44,260 bases of DNA from Caproiciproducens sp. MSJ-32 (GCF_018918055.1 NZ_JAHLPS010000036.1:1-44260), one strand, 5' to 3'; counted from the stretch's first letter, positions 17,897-27,133 are shown. Notes: generated by a model from the sequence alone, not told the origin. Translations and numbers: made by a program.

Positions 17897-19096
17897 TTAA
17901 TTTAAGGAAGTAAATTTCCCTTTTATTTCTCCATCTTTAAAAATAATTTTTATTTCCTCTAAATCAATTATTTTATCTCTAGATGAAATTATATTATCAT
18001 TATTATCCTTAATAATTGTATATCCTTTATTTAAAACATTTATTGGATTATGCGCCTGAAGAATATCACTTAAAGACTTTAATTTCATTTTTTCTTTTTC
18101 CAACTTGTTTTCTATTATTTTATTTAGGTCATTCTTGAATCTATCAAGTTCTAAATATGAATTTGAAATTATTATTTCTGGATTGTTTAGAGAAAGAAAT
18201 TTTTTATAATTTAATAGCCTTTCTCTCTCATATGACAACTTTTTATCTATTATTTCATTTAACTTAATCTTATAATTATCTATTTCAGAAAATATATCTT
18301 CTTCGAGAGGAACTGCTATTTCTACTGCTTGAGATGGCGTTGATGCCCTTAAATCACTAACAAAATCTGAAATAGTAAAGTCAACTTCATGACCTACAGC
18401 AGAAATAATAGGTATTTTAGATTTAAAAATCACTTTTGCAAGATCTTCTTCATTAAAATTCCAAAGATCTTCCATAGAACCTCCACCTCTACCTATAATT
18501 ATAACATCAACATTCTTATTTTTATTAAAAAACTCAATTCCAGCAATTATAGTTTTATATGCCCCTTCACCTTGAACTTGGGCAGGATATAATAAAATAT
18601 CAACCAAACTGTTTCTACGTCTTGTTACATTTATTATATCTCTTATTACTGCTCCTGTTTCCGAAGTTACTACCCCTATTCTTTTGGGCATTTTAGGAAT
18701 TGACTTTTTATGTTCTTGATCAAAATATCCTTCCCTTGCAAGTTTATTCTTTAAATTCTCAAACTTTATATGTAATTCTCCTAAGCCTTCCTTTTGAAGT
18801 TTATTTACATAGAGCTGCATCGAACCTAAACCCGGATATAAAGAGCATCTACAGCTTGCTATTACTTCCATTCCCTCTTTTAATATAAAATCAAGCTCTA
18901 AGGCATTACTTTTAAACATTACACAGTTTATTTTACTAGTAGAATCTTTTAATGAAAAGTATATATGACCGCTAGAATGATATTTTAGATTAGAAATTTC
19001 TCCTTTTACTAAAAGATTATTAAGGATAAAATCATTATCTAATATTCTTTTTATATAATTATTTAACTCCGTTACAGTTAATGTTTTCATTTTCAT
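17897..19096 (-). CDS. xseA: Exodeoxyribonuclease VII large subunit
   Basis: Catalytic subunit of exonuclease VII. 399 aa: an OB fold at the N-terminus (about 1-100, [22 protein letters not shown]), then the catalytic domain with [36 protein letters not shown] and [29 protein letters not shown], and a coiled-coil C-terminal region. The start is the ATG at 19096, inside the folD 3' end (38-base overlap). An ATG two codons later is possible. Confidence 0.96.
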   Translation of the reverse strand: MKMKTLTVTELNNYIKRILDNDFILNNLLVKGEISNLKYHSSGHIYFSLKDSTSKINCVMFKSNALELDFILKEGMEVIASCRCSLYPGLGSMQLYVNKLQKEGLGELHIKFENLKNKLAREGYFDQEHKKSIPKMPKRIGVVTSETGAVIRDIINVTRRRNSLVDILLYPAQVQGEGAYKTIIAGIEFFNKNKNVDVIIIGRGGGSMEDLWNFNEEDLAKVIFKSKIPIISAVGHEVDFTISDFVSDLRASTPSQAVEIAVPLEEDIFSEIDNYKIKLNEIIDKKLSYERERLLNYKKFLSLNNPEIIISNSYLELDRFKNDLNKIIENKLEKEKMKLKSLSDILQAHNPINVLNKGYTIIKDNNDNIISSRDKIIDLEEIKIIFKDGEIKGKFTSLN

Positions 19097-19934
19097 TTCT
19101 TTCTAACGCCTCACATGCATTCTTTATTAATAAGGTAGTCGTTAAGGCACCAACCCCACCCGGAACCTTGGTAATAAGTTTTGAAATTTTACTAACTTCA
19201 TCAAAGTCAACATCACCAGTTATCTTTCCATTTAAAGAAGAAGTTCCTACATCTATTACAATTGTTCCTTCTTTTACATATTCTTTTGTTAAGAATTTTG
19301 GTTTGCCGATGGCAACTATTATAATATCAGCTTTTCTTGTAATTTCTTTAAGATTTTTTGTTTTTGAATGACATATTGTAACTGTTGCATTTTTACTTAA
19401 CATTAATTGTGCAACAGGCTTACCAACAATATTACTTCTTCCGATAACTGTAACTTTTTTCCCTTCTAAATTAATATCTGACTTTTCTAATAAAGTTAAT
19501 ATAGATTTAGGTGTACAAGGAATTATTTCTCCTTCCCCAGAATACAATTTACCTTGATTAATATAAGTTAAACAATCTATATCCTTTTTAGGGGATATTA
19601 TATTTATTATTTTTTTTTCATTTAATTTCTTAGGAAGAGGCAATTGTACAATAATACCATCAACTTCATTATCATTATTTAAAGCTTCAATTATATTAAT
19701 TAGATCTTTTTCTTCTATATCCTCTTCTAAAAGGACTTTTTTAAATTTACATCCTAATGATAAAGCTAATTTTTCTTGGCTGTTTATATAATATACAGAC
19801 CCTTCATCATTACCAATTAATATTGAAGCAATCATTGGTTCCCTTTTATTATTATCTTTTCTTAATTGTACAAATTTTTTTATTTCTTCTTTTATTTCAT
19901 TTGCAATTAATTTTCCATCTATTATATTATCCAT
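19059..19934 (-). CDS. folD: FolD: methylene-THF dehydrogenase, cyclohydrolase site altered
   Basis: Normally bifunctional: NADP-dependent 5,10-methylene-THF dehydrogenase plus methenyl-THF cyclohydrolase. 291 aa, normal length, with [13 protein letters not shown] and PGGVG in the nucleotide-binding half. In the folate site Y49 aligns with E. coli Y50, but the essential lysine (K54) is replaced by Q53; K55, Q97 and D120 are kept. The usual DVDGFHP reads DIDCLTY here, and PGGVGPMT reads PGGVGALT. The lysine is known to be needed for the cyclohydrolase reaction, so this enzyme may be dehydrogenase-only and need a separate FchA. The start is the ATG at 19934 after GGGAGAGG. Confidence 0.93.
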   Translation of the reverse strand: MDNIIDGKLIANEIKEEIKKFVQLRKDNNKREPMIASILIGNDEGSVYYINSQEKLALSLGCKFKKVLLEEDIEEKDLINIIEALNNDNEVDGIIVQLPLPKKLNEKKIINIISPKKDIDCLTYINQGKLYSGEGEIIPCTPKSILTLLEKSDINLEGKKVTVIGRSNIVGKPVAQLMLSKNATVTICHSKTKNLKEITRKADIIIVAIGKPKFLTKEYVKEGTIVIDVGTSSLNGKITGDVDFDEVSKISKLITKVPGGVGALTTTLLIKNACEALERNENENINCNGVK

Positions 19935-19955
19935 AAGTCCTCTCCCTTTTGATAA

Positions 19956-20366
19956 TTATTTGTTTTTTAAAGTATTATCTAAAAGACCATTTACAAAGGC
20001 TACGCTTTTTTCATCTGAATATTTTTTGGTTAATTCTATTGCTTCATTAATAGATACTTTTTCAGGTATATCATCAAAATAAAGCATCTCGGCTATAGCT
20101 ATTCTTAATATTGTTAAGTTTACTTTTGATATCCTATCTATTGACCATTTGTTTAAAGATTTTTCTATTCTTGCATCAATTTCCTCTTTATTATCTTCTA
20201 CCTTTTTCAAAATAGATTTTATGTATTCTGCATCTATTATTTCTAATTTCATTTCGTATTCTTCTATAAAGGTATTAAAAGTTTCCTCTAATGTGTTTTT
20301 GTTTATAGTCATACTAAATAATAATTCCATTGCAATTTCTCTGGATCTTTTTCTGTTTTTGTTCAT
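19956..20366 (-). CDS. nusB: Transcription antitermination factor NusB
   Basis: Binds boxA with NusE(S10) in rRNA antitermination. 136 aa, all-helical family, with landmarks [13 protein letters not shown] at the N-terminus, [18 protein letters not shown] and [26 protein letters not shown]. The start is the ATG at 20366 after AAGGAGG; a longer in-frame start at 20417 lacks a site. First gene of the long nusB-to-recN run. Confidence 0.95.
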   Translation of the reverse strand: MNKNRKRSREIAMELLFSMTINKNTLEETFNTFIEEYEMKLEIIDAEYIKSILKKVEDNKEEIDARIEKSLNKWSIDRISKVNLTILRIAIAEMLYFDDIPEKVSINEAIELTKKYSDEKSVAFVNGLLDNTLKNK

Positions 20367-20422
20367 ATTATCCTCCTTGGTATCTATATTATTGACTTTA
20401 TATATTCTTTTAATCAATAAAT

Positions 20423-20451
20423 ATACTACACTAAAATTATTTAAATCACAA
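20423..20451 (-). promoter_or_regulatory. Candidate promoter of the nusB-recN operon
   Basis: Minus-strand TTGTGA (20446-20451), 17-bp spacer, TAGTAT (20423-20428), directly after the asp23 terminator. Each hexamer matches the consensus at 4 of 6. Confidence 0.35.
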
Positions 20452-20452
20452 G

Positions 20453-20481
20453 AAAAACACCCTCTGAAAAATCAGAGGGTG
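20453..20481 (-). terminator. Intrinsic terminator after the Asp23-family gene
   Basis: Perfect 10-bp stem CACCCTCTGA/TCAGAGGGTG (20458-20467 with 20472-20481), 4-nt loop, then TTTTTCTT on the minus strand. Confidence 0.93.
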
Positions 20482-20484
20482 ATA

Positions 20485-20868
20485 TTAGTTTTCCTTTGCT
20501 TCTTCTTTTTCAGTTTTAGGTAGGTAAATGTTTTGAACAATTACATTAACAGCTTCTACCTTCAAACCAGTCATAGTTTCAACAGTTTTCTTAACATTTT
20601 CTTGAACAGCTCTCACTACTTCTGGTATTTTAATTCCATATTCAACTGATAAGTATAAATCAATTACTGCATTATCTTCATTTAAAGTAACTTTTACATT
20701 TTTTCCTAAAGCTTTTTTCCCTTTTAACAGTTGTGATATGTTATTAACACCTTGTTGTAAATCTACAACACCTTTTATTTCTTCTGCAGCTATAGCAGCT
20801 ATTACGCTAACAACTTCATCAGAAATTTTTACAATTCCCATAGTTTCTTCATTGTTCATTTTTTCCAT
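20485..20868 (-). CDS. yqhY: Asp23/Gls24 family envelope stress response protein (YqhY-like)
   Basis: A 127-aa Asp23-family protein with the family pattern GIVKISDEVVSVIAAIAAEEIKGV and VDLYLSVEYGIKIPEVVRAVQENVKKTVETMTGL. In Bacillus, YqhY lies between accBC and nusB and affects acetyl-CoA carboxylase control; here accB/accC are absent between spoIIIAH and this gene. The start is the ATG at 20868 after AGGAGG. It has its own strong promoter and terminator, so it is a monocistronic unit. Confidence 0.92.
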   Translation of the reverse strand: MEKMNNEETMGIVKISDEVVSVIAAIAAEEIKGVVDLQQGVNNISQLLKGKKALGKNVKVTLNEDNAVIDLYLSVEYGIKIPEVVRAVQENVKKTVETMTGLKVEAVNVIVQNIYLPKTEKEEAKEN

Positions 20869-20913
20869 GTAATTACCTCCTAAGTGTTACTAAACACCAT
20901 TTTTCTTAGGTAT

Positions 20914-20942
20914 ATTATAACAAATCAATAATTATATTACAA
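20914..20942 (-). promoter_or_regulatory. Sigma-A promoter of the Asp23-family gene
   Basis: Minus-strand TTGTAA (20937-20942), 17-bp spacer, TATAAT (20914-20919) with TG at extended -10 spacing. The predicted 5' leader is about 40 nt and can fold onto the Shine-Dalgarno (see findings). Confidence 0.65.
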
Positions 20943-20946
20943 TGAA

Positions 20947-21471
20947 TTATTTTGCTTCGATTATTACATCACTGATTCCAGATACATTTTCAGCAATTTC
21001 TTGAATTGCTATAGTGTCATCTTCTGTTAATTCATCTGCTCTTACTACAATTCTTACTTTATTTCCTTCAATTGAACATAATGCATCTTCAAAGCCTCTA
21101 TTTTTTACGCTTATTTCAATTTGTCCTTCTTGATTAATTAACATAGTCTTTTCAATTAACTCATTATTTGCTAAATCTTTTTCTTCTTGAGCAGTATTTT
21201 CGCTTTCAATAACTTCTTTAAGTTGTTGTATTGTTGCAGAATTCAATTGCTCCTTTTCACTTCTTAAACTATAAAAATAATCTTGTGTTCCTAAAGTTTC
21301 TTTATCGTCCTTTTTATCATCCTTTTTATCTTCTAAGTTAGCTTGTGAAATAGCTTGACCTAGATCTGTTGGATCATTTAGGCCTGAAGCATTTAGTTTT
21401 GCTGCTAATACTCCTACAAAAGCTATAAGAGCCATTAGCGTAAAAATAATACCAAATTGTTTTTTTGTCAT
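20947..21471 (-). CDS. spoIIIAH: Stage III sporulation protein AH
   Basis: Mother-cell ring protein that docks with forespore SpoIIQ to bridge the two membranes (YscJ/FliF-like fold). 174 aa: an N-terminal transmembrane segment (about 7-25), a charged lysine/aspartate linker (about 45-60), then the ring domain (about 80-174). Last gene of the spoIIIA operon. The start is the ATG at 21471 after GGGGG. Confidence 0.93.
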   Translation of the reverse strand: MTKKQFGIIFTLMALIAFVGVLAAKLNASGLNDPTDLGQAISQANLEDKKDDKKDDKETLGTQDYFYSLRSEKEQLNSATIQQLKEVIESENTAQEEKDLANNELIEKTMLINQEGQIEISVKNRGFEDALCSIEGNKVRIVVRADELTEDDTIAIQEIAENVSGISDVIIEAK

Positions 21472-21510
21472 TTTTAATTCCCCCCATCTATTTTACAATA
21501 AAATTATATG

Positions 21511-22116
21511 CTAATCTTTCATAGGATATACATTCACTTTATCTATTGAAATATCATATAGGCTTGAAACTGCTACTTGAATATCATATTTCACCTTACT
21601 GCTCGACGCACCTTCAGCTACAATAACAACTCCTGATATTTCAGGCTTGTTAACTTGTAGAATATATGGTTCAGTAGTACTTCCATTTCCAGCCATTACA
21701 ACCTTTGTACCATCTGTTTGCTGATTGTTGGTTCTCTTTCCACCTTGACTATCACTTTCTTCTGTAAATGATTGTGTGGTTGTATCTTCAGTTGCTGGCA
21801 CTTTTACTTCTCCACTTTTAAAATAAATCATTACTTCAACTTCTCCAACTCCCTTAATTTTACGTAAAAGGTTTTTCAACTCATTTTTCTGCTGTTCCTC
21901 ATAATTTTTGAATATATCATTACCTTCATTACTGATAATATCTATTGTTTCTTCACCACTTACACTAACAGACTTTTCGCTTTTCTTTCTTGTAGTATTT
22001 AGGAAGCTAATTGCAAGTAATAAAAAGGCTAAAATCAATGCTATACAAACTACATTTAAAAACTTCTTATCATTAACAATTTTTGTTAATTCCTTTTTAA
22101 AATCTTTATTCCCCAT
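21511..22116 (-). CDS. spoIIIAG: Stage III sporulation protein AG
   Basis: Forms the large ring of the SpoIIIA-SpoIIQ channel. 201 aa: one transmembrane helix (about 20-38), then an extracytoplasmic ring-building domain including GVGEVEVMIYFKSGE and ISGVVIVAEGASSSKV. The start is the ATG at 22116 with GGAG 7 nt upstream; an earlier ATG at 22134 overlaps the spoIIIAF end and has no site. Confidence 0.94.
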   Translation of the reverse strand: MGNKDFKKELTKIVNDKKFLNVVCIALILAFLLLAISFLNTTRKKSEKSVSVSGEETIDIISNEGNDIFKNYEEQQKNELKNLLRKIKGVGEVEVMIYFKSGEVKVPATEDTTTQSFTEESDSQGGKRTNNQQTDGTKVVMAGNGSTTEPYILQVNKPEISGVVIVAEGASSSKVKYDIQVAVSSLYDISIDKVNVYPMKD

Positions 22117-22126
22117 TCTTTCACTC

Positions 22127-22708
22127 CTATCCATTGATTTTATATATCTCTATTTTATCTTTTGTTACAGCAAAAGTTTCCATTAAGTAACTTACTATTT
22201 CATCCTTGTTTTCTATATTTTCATTATTTCTATTTTCATCTTTAGTATTTATTATTACTTTTTGTATTTTTGAAGTTCCCCTATCTTTAACTCCTACTTT
22301 AATTTTTTCTATGGAATATTCTATATTTTCAGTATTAATATTACACTCTATATTACTATCAAAATCTTGATGATCAAATTTTTCCTTTAGCAATCTATTA
22401 CAGTTTCTTTCTAAATTTTTTTTGAATATTTCTAAAGTAGAACTACTATATTTTTTATTGTTACTTACCTCAATACTTTTACCATCCTCCTTCTCTAATT
22501 CAAAATATTCCGCAATATTACTTACTATTACATTTTCTTTATTAGAAAATATATCTATTATTGGTGAAAGCATTACAGCAATTAATATTAATCCTAATAT
22601 AAATCTCAAATATTTTTTCATACTATTGTCTGGAGCTATTAACTCTATAGCTGAAATTAAAATTATCATCGTCGCAAGGGTAATTACATATTCCATGATT
22701 AGATCCAT
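22127..22708 (-). CDS. spoIIIAF: Stage III sporulation protein AF
   Basis: 193-aa membrane protein of the SpoIIIA complex with two N-terminal transmembrane helices (about 5-24 and 33-50; RFILGLILIAVMLSPI is typical) and a soluble C-terminal ring-like domain. The start is the ATG at 22708 after AGGAGG. 11 bp separate it from spoIIIAG, 6 bp from spoIIIAE. Confidence 0.93.
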   Translation of the reverse strand: MDLIMEYVITLATMIILISAIELIAPDNSMKKYLRFILGLILIAVMLSPIIDIFSNKENVIVSNIAEYFELEKEDGKSIEVSNNKKYSSSTLEIFKKNLERNCNRLLKEKFDHQDFDSNIECNINTENIEYSIEKIKVGVKDRGTSKIQKVIINTKDENRNNENIENKDEIVSYLMETFAVTKDKIEIYKING

Positions 22709-22714
22709 AATTCT

Positions 22715-23923
22715 TTAGCCTCCTACTACAAATTTTCCAGCCGATGCGATTATCCCTATAATTACAAAAAACATTAAACTTACACAAAGTACACAGGATA
22801 TTAATAAAGTTACAGAATCTGAGGCAGCTGCGATGGAACTCGTAATTCTCTTATCTGCTATTGGTTCAATTACAGATGCTGAAAGCTTATATATTATTGA
22901 AATCAATATTAATTTTATTATTGGATATAACATCATAAGTACTATTATTAATAATCCAAAGGCACTTACAGCATTTTTTATTATTAATGCATATCCTGCT
23001 ACTGAAGATATTGCGTCTGAAAAAGCCTTACCAACTATCGGAATAAAATTATCTACTGCAAATTTAGTAGTTTTTAAAGTTACTGCATCTATTGTAGAAG
23101 AAGTTATTCCTCTCACAGTTAAAAATCCAATATAAGTAACTAAAATAATCCCCTGAAACCAAACCGTTATTTGCTTAGTAAGTTTACATAAATTACTTAT
23201 TTTATATTCAGTTGATATATTATTTATAAATTGAAGCACAAAAGATACTAATATCAATGGAATTATTATTGTTTTATATATTCTTGGAATTATTATTGTT
23301 GTTGCCAGTACTATAGGATCTAAAGTCGCAGCCTGAGCAAAACCTCCAATTGTACTTATCATCATAACTAAAACAGGTAATATGGCTACCATAAAATCGG
23401 ATAATTTATTTATTAAATCAATTGCTATATTTATTGAAACCATAAAAGATTTAGTAAGCAAAATTATTAATATACAGTAACAAGCAAAAAATGCTATATT
23501 GCTTATGCTGTCATTTGAAAAAGCAGCTTGTAAATTTTTAATTAAAGAGCATATAATAGCAATTGCTATAATGCTTATACATAAGGTTAAGGAAGTTTTT
23601 ACCTCTTTAAAAAGAAAATTAATAATTGAATTTAAAATAGTTTTAAACGATAGATTACCCTCGCCATTTTCTATATAGCTTTTTATATATTGAACAGGAT
23701 CTAATTCATTCAAAATTTCAACATCTAATTTCATATTATTTATATAATTATATAGTGACTCTAACTGATTCTTAATTTCCACCTCATCAATTTTTTCATT
23801 TAATGCTAAATTATTATTTTTATCATCTGCATAAGTTATATTTCTTGGAAAAAATATCAAAGAGAAAAATATACCTAAAAGAATAACAATTATTTTATTT
23901 TTAAATATAGCCCTATTTTTCAT
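22715..23923 (-). CDS. spoIIIAE: Stage III sporulation protein AE
   Basis: Polytopic membrane protein, probable transport component of the mother cell-to-forespore feeding channel. 402 aa with a signal peptide (about 1-32, ending ITYADD) and about seven to eight hydrophobic segments. The start is the ATG at 23923 after AGGTGATG. Confidence 0.95.
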   Translation of the reverse strand: MKNRAIFKNKIIVILLGIFFSLIFFPRNITYADDKNNNLALNEKIDEVEIKNQLESLYNYINNMKLDVEILNELDPVQYIKSYIENGEGNLSFKTILNSIINFLFKEVKTSLTLCISIIAIAIICSLIKNLQAAFSNDSISNIAFFACYCILIILLTKSFMVSINIAIDLINKLSDFMVAILPVLVMMISTIGGFAQAATLDPIVLATTIIIPRIYKTIIIPLILVSFVLQFINNISTEYKISNLCKLTKQITVWFQGIILVTYIGFLTVRGITSSTIDAVTLKTTKFAVDNFIPIVGKAFSDAISSVAGYALIIKNAVSAFGLLIIVLMMLYPIIKLILISIIYKLSASVIEPIADKRITSSIAAASDSVTLLISCVLCVSLMFFVIIGIIASAGKFVVGG

Positions 23924-23931
23924 TTCATCAC

Positions 23932-24315
23932 CTATAATATTTGAAGTATGGAATCAAGGACAGCCATAAGTATTGGAATTGCTAATGCTAATATTAGAAT
24001 TTTAGCTGAAAATTCCACTTTACTTCCTATACTAGATGCACCCGCATCTCTACATATTTCACTACAAAAGGTTGCTAAATAAGCTATAGCTAGTATTTTT
24101 ACAACAACTCCTATATAAACAAGATCTATATTTGTTTTACTTGTTATATCCTTTATAAAGTTAATTATTTCACCTAATTCTCCAATTACTGATAAAAATA
24201 ATATTACTCCTGCAGCGGCAGAAATTAATACTGCTATATCACTTCTTCTATCTTTAAAAATCAAATAAAGGAATAACGCTGAAAGTGCAAAAGCTACTAT
24301 TTGAATGATTTCCAT
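23932..24315 (-). CDS. spoIIIAD: Stage III sporulation protein AD
   Basis: 127-aa integral membrane protein with about four hydrophobic segments and the family pattern VVVKILAIAYLATFCSEICRDAGASSIGSK near the centre-right. Related in fold to SpoIIIAC. 8 bp upstream of spoIIIAE. Confidence 0.95.
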   Translation of the reverse strand: MEIIQIVAFALSALFLYLIFKDRRSDIAVLISAAAGVILFLSVIGELGEIINFIKDITSKTNIDLVYIGVVVKILAIAYLATFCSEICRDAGASSIGSKVEFSAKILILALAIPILMAVLDSILQIL

Positions 24316-24323
24316 AACATCAC

Positions 24324-24521
24324 CTAAAACATAAACATGGTTCTTACAGCACTAAATAAGTCACTGATAAGACCAATTAATGTTATTAGTATTATCACTA
24401 TTCCTGCAATATTTGTTATTACAGCAATATCATCTTTGCCACTAACCTTTAATATCTTATCTATTACAATAATCAGCACTCCCATTGCACCTAATTTAAA
24501 AATTAAACTTACATCTAGCAT
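24324..24521 (-). CDS. spoIIIAC: Stage III sporulation protein AC
   Basis: 65-aa membrane protein with two transmembrane helices separated by a short loop (KVSGKDD), as usual for SpoIIIAC. The start ATG at 24521 follows GGAGGG. Confidence 0.94.
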   Translation of the reverse strand: MLDVSLIFKLGAMGVLIIVIDKILKVSGKDDIAVITNIAGIVIILITLIGLISDLFSAVRTMFMF

Positions 24522-24537
24522 AAATTTCCCTCCTTCT

Positions 24538-25056
24538 TTATATTAAAAATATTACTATCATTGCACCTATGCATATTCCTAAACTTCTGTACATTTTTAC
24601 ATTCTTTTTTGCTATTTCTTCTGCAGATCCACAGTTAATTTTTAAATTTTCAATAGTTAAATTAAATAATTTATCTTGTCCATAAACTCCAGTTTCACCT
24701 AAGGAATTTAAAAAATCTTTAATAATCCTCAAGTCTTCTTTATGCAAATGAAATTCTGAACTCATTTTTTCATATTCCTCTTTAAAAGATTCATAAATAC
24801 TATTACTTTCGCCTAAAAGGAGTTTCTCTGAAACTTTAATCAATATATCTTTTATTGGTGAATCTACTTTGAAAGAGATATATTTTAATGCCTCAGGCAT
24901 AGGAGTATTTGCATATATGACTTCATTATTTAAAAAAAGAGTTGCTTTCAATACGTTATTTAATTGTTTACTTCTTTTTTTATAAATTTCTCCATAATAG
25001 AAGCCAATATAACTACATGAAAGAAAAATTACTATATATGCTAACCCTTTAAACAA
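24538..25056 (-). CDS. spoIIIAB: Stage III sporulation protein AB
   Basis: 172 aa: an N-terminal transmembrane helix (about 3-20), a helical soluble domain and a C-terminal hydrophobic helix (about 155-172). The fold resembles a single GspF domain. The start is a TTG at 25056 with AGGGGGAT upstream. It overlaps the spoIIIAA stop by 16 bases, giving translational coupling. Confidence 0.92.
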   Translation of the reverse strand: MFKGLAYIVIFLSCSYIGFYYGEIYKKRSKQLNNVLKATLFLNNEVIYANTPMPEALKYISFKVDSPIKDILIKVSEKLLLGESNSIYESFKEEYEKMSSEFHLHKEDLRIIKDFLNSLGETGVYGQDKLFNLTIENLKINCGSAEEIAKKNVKMYRSLGICIGAMIVIFLI

Positions 25057-25964
25057 ACTACATCCCCCTTTGTTCCTACCGAATATATTTTTTCTATATT
25101 AGCAACCCTATTTCTATTGCTTAAAATAACAATTCTTTCAAGTATTCTATTTTCTAATAGATCTTTAAAAATATTTCTGTTAAAAATATCATCGATACTA
25201 TATCCATGAATTGTTACAACAATATTTACTCCAGAATTAAAAGCCATATTTAAAGCTTCTATATCCCCTTTTGTTCCAATTTCATCGCAAATTAAGATAT
25301 CTGGCGATAAGCTTCTAATGGCCATAATCATACCTTCTTTCTTTAAACAATTATCTAATACATCAGTTCTTATCCCAACATTTAACTGTGGAACTCCATT
25401 ATAACAAGCTGCTATTTCACTTCTCTCATCTATAATACTTACTTTTTTCCCACTAAGTCCTATAATAGGCATTCCATCTGAAATATTCCTTGCTATATCT
25501 CTTAATATTGTCGTTTTACCACATTTAGGAGGAGAAACAATTAATGTATTGTAAACTCTATCATTATCACTGATATATTTCATTAATTCATTTGAACAAC
25601 CTATAACTTCTCTACATATTCTTATATTTATTGAGGAAATATTTCGAATTGTTCTTATTTCCCTATTCACTAAAACACATTCACCAGCTATTCCTATTCT
25701 ATGACCACCCTTTATTGTTATATAACCTTGTTTTATTTCTTCTTCGTAAGCATATAAAGAATAATTAGATATTTTAACAAGTATTTGCTTTAAATCTTCT
25801 TCTTTAACTAAATAAGGAAGAAGAATTTCACTAGCTGATAAATATATTAATATTGGTTTATTTATCTTTATTCTAATTTCTTGGACCGGCTTTTCTATTA
25901 ATATATCTTTTATTAATTTATTAATATCTTGAGGTAATACTTTTAAAATTTCTTCATATCTCAA
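25041..25964 (-). CDS. spoIIIAA: Stage III sporulation protein AA (ATPase)
   Basis: Cytoplasmic AAA+/secretion-type ATPase that powers the SpoIIIA-SpoIIQ channel. 307 aa. Walker A SPPKCGKT at 144-151 (the first glycine is serine), then RDIARN, and a Walker B-like DILICDEIGTKGDIEA. The TTG at 25964 is chosen: AAGGAAG lies 7 nt upstream and the product starts (M)RYEEIL. A TTG at 26015 would sit inside the candidate promoter. First gene of the operon. Confidence 0.95.
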   Translation of the reverse strand: MRYEEILKVLPQDINKLIKDILIEKPVQEIRIKINKPILIYLSASEILLPYLVKEEDLKQILVKISNYSLYAYEEEIKQGYITIKGGHRIGIAGECVLVNREIRTIRNISSINIRICREVIGCSNELMKYISDNDRVYNTLIVSPPKCGKTTILRDIARNISDGMPIIGLSGKKVSIIDERSEIAACYNGVPQLNVGIRTDVLDNCLKKEGMIMAIRSLSPDILICDEIGTKGDIEALNMAFNSGVNIVVTIHGYSIDDIFNRNIFKDLLENRILERIVILSNRNRVANIEKIYSVGTKGDVVCLKG

Positions 25965-26015
25965 TTTCCCACTTCCTTTTCTAAGGTTATACTTAAACTT
26001 ATTTCTTCCTATCAA

Positions 26016-26044
26016 ATAATATTCATACTTATAATTAAATATGT
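26016..26044 (-). promoter_or_regulatory. Candidate sigma-E promoter of the spoIIIA operon
   Basis: Minus-strand ACATATT (26038-26044), 14-bp spacer, AATATTAT (26016-26023). Same spacing and a similar -10 to the spoIIM candidate. In Bacillus spoIIIA is transcribed by sigma-E. Confidence 0.45.
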
Positions 26045-26054
26045 AAAATATTTT

Positions 26055-26116
26055 AAAAAATAAAATAGGATATGTTTTAAATTACTTCTTTCGAATAATT
26101 TAAAACATATCCTATT
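26055..26116 (-). terminator. Strong terminator between the zinc-ribbon gene and spoIIIA
   Basis: Perfect 21-bp stem (26064-26084 with 26096-26116), 11-nt loop, then TTATTTTTT on the minus strand. It isolates spoIIIA from the genes upstream. Confidence 0.92.
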
Positions 26117-26128
26117 AATTTATATTAA

Positions 26129-26491
26129 TTAAATTGCATCGTTATGACAGAAAGGACATGGTATTTTTTTATTATTATCTACAGCTTCTTTTTCTACAAA
26201 TAAAGACTTATTACAATTTTTGCAATTAATTTCAACAAACTCATTATCCATTTCAATTAAATCTTCAATAGTTACTTCTTCAAATAACTCATCCTGTAAT
26301 CCAGTTACGTCTTCATCCAAATATTGAATATTTTCTTCTAATGACTCTTGCCTTACAATTAACTCTTCAGTAACTTTTGTTAAATCATCTATTACAGATA
26401 AGATGTTATTAAAAATATTTTTATACTCCTCATTATTAACATTTGTTATGTATTTCTTTAACATTTCTATTTTTTCCTTAATATTTTCCAT
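26129..26491 (-). CDS. Small acidic coiled-coil protein with C-terminal zinc ribbon (CD1247-like)
   Basis: 120 aa. The N-terminal two thirds are acidic and helical, probably coiled coil (about 1-75). The C-terminus has C90-x2-C93 and C112-x2-C115, a zinc-ribbon pattern. It looks like the clostridial family named after C. difficile CD1247, found between efp and spoIIIA. No function is established that I know of. The start is the ATG at 26491 with AAAGGA 8 nt upstream. It lies after the efp terminator and before a very strong one, so it is a separate small unit. Confidence 0.8.
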   Translation of the reverse strand: MENIKEKIEMLKKYITNVNNEEYKNIFNNILSVIDDLTKVTEELIVRQESLEENIQYLDEDVTGLQDELFEEVTIEDLIEMDNEFVEINCKNCNKSLFVEKEAVDNNKKIPCPFCHNDAI

Positions 26492-26540
26492 AACCACTTT
26501 CCTTTACAAGCAATTTTATTTTTAATAAGAAATTATAATA

Positions 26541-26562
26541 AAAAGCTAAGTTTTAACTTAGC
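26541..26562 (-). terminator. Intrinsic terminator of efp
   Basis: Seven-bp stem GCTAAGT/ACTTAGC on the minus strand (4-nt loop) followed by TTTTTATT, about 14 nt after the efp stop. Confidence 0.85.
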
Positions 26563-26575
26563 CTTTACTATAATC

Positions 26576-27133
26576 TTATACTCTTTCCATGTATTCGCCA
26601 GTTCTAGTATCTACCCTAATAGTATCTCCTTCATTAACGAACATTGGAACATTAACAACAGCTCCAGTTTCTAATACTGCAGGTCTCATAGCATTTGTAG
26701 CTGTATTTCCTTTAACAGCTGGATCGCATTGAGTTATTAATAATTCTACAAAGTTTGGTGGTTCAACTGAGAAAGCTTCTCCCTTATAGAACTTAATAAT
26801 TGCATACATATTTTCTTTTAAATATTTTATTGCATCTTCTACTTTTTCATATTCTAATGGGATTTGCTCGAAAGTTTCTTGATCCATGAAGTAATATAAT
26901 TCTCCATCTGAATAAAGATATTGCATTTCTTTTCTTTCTATTACAGCTTCTTGTAATTTAGCAGTAGGGTTAAAAGTTGTTTCTGTAACTCCACCAGAAA
27001 TAACATTTCTAAGCTTTGTTCTTACAAAAGCAGCTCCCTTACCAGGTTTAACATGTAAGAAGTCTATAACAGTATAAACTTGTCCTTCATACTCAAAAGT
27101 AGTACCTTTTCTTAAATCTCCTGCTGATATCAT
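26576..27133 (-). CDS. efp: Translation elongation factor P
   Basis: Binds between the ribosomal P and E sites and relieves stalling at polyproline stretches. 185 aa, three beta-barrel domains. The tip loop KPGKGAAF places K32 at the position that is 5-aminopentanolylated in Bacillus; no modification enzyme is visible here. The C-terminal signature [21 protein letters not shown] is intact. The start is the ATG at 27133 after GGAGGG; an upstream in-frame start at 27148 is not supported. Confidence 0.97.
   Translation of the reverse strand: MISAGDLRKGTTFEYEGQVYTVIDFLHVKPGKGAAFVRTKLRNVISGGVTETTFNPTAKLQEAVIERKEMQYLYSDGELYYFMDQETFEQIPLEYEKVEDAIKYLKENMYAIIKFYKGEAFSVEPPNFVELLITQCDPAVKGNTATNAMRPAVLETGAVVNVPMFVNEGDTIRVDTRTGEYMERV

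Noticed and set aside
22422-23135. Plus-strand open frames inside the spoIIIA operon and elsewhere
   Set aside because: They are antisense to well-supported genes, encode low-complexity hydrophobic or Ser/Ile-rich sequence and lack ribosome binding sites.
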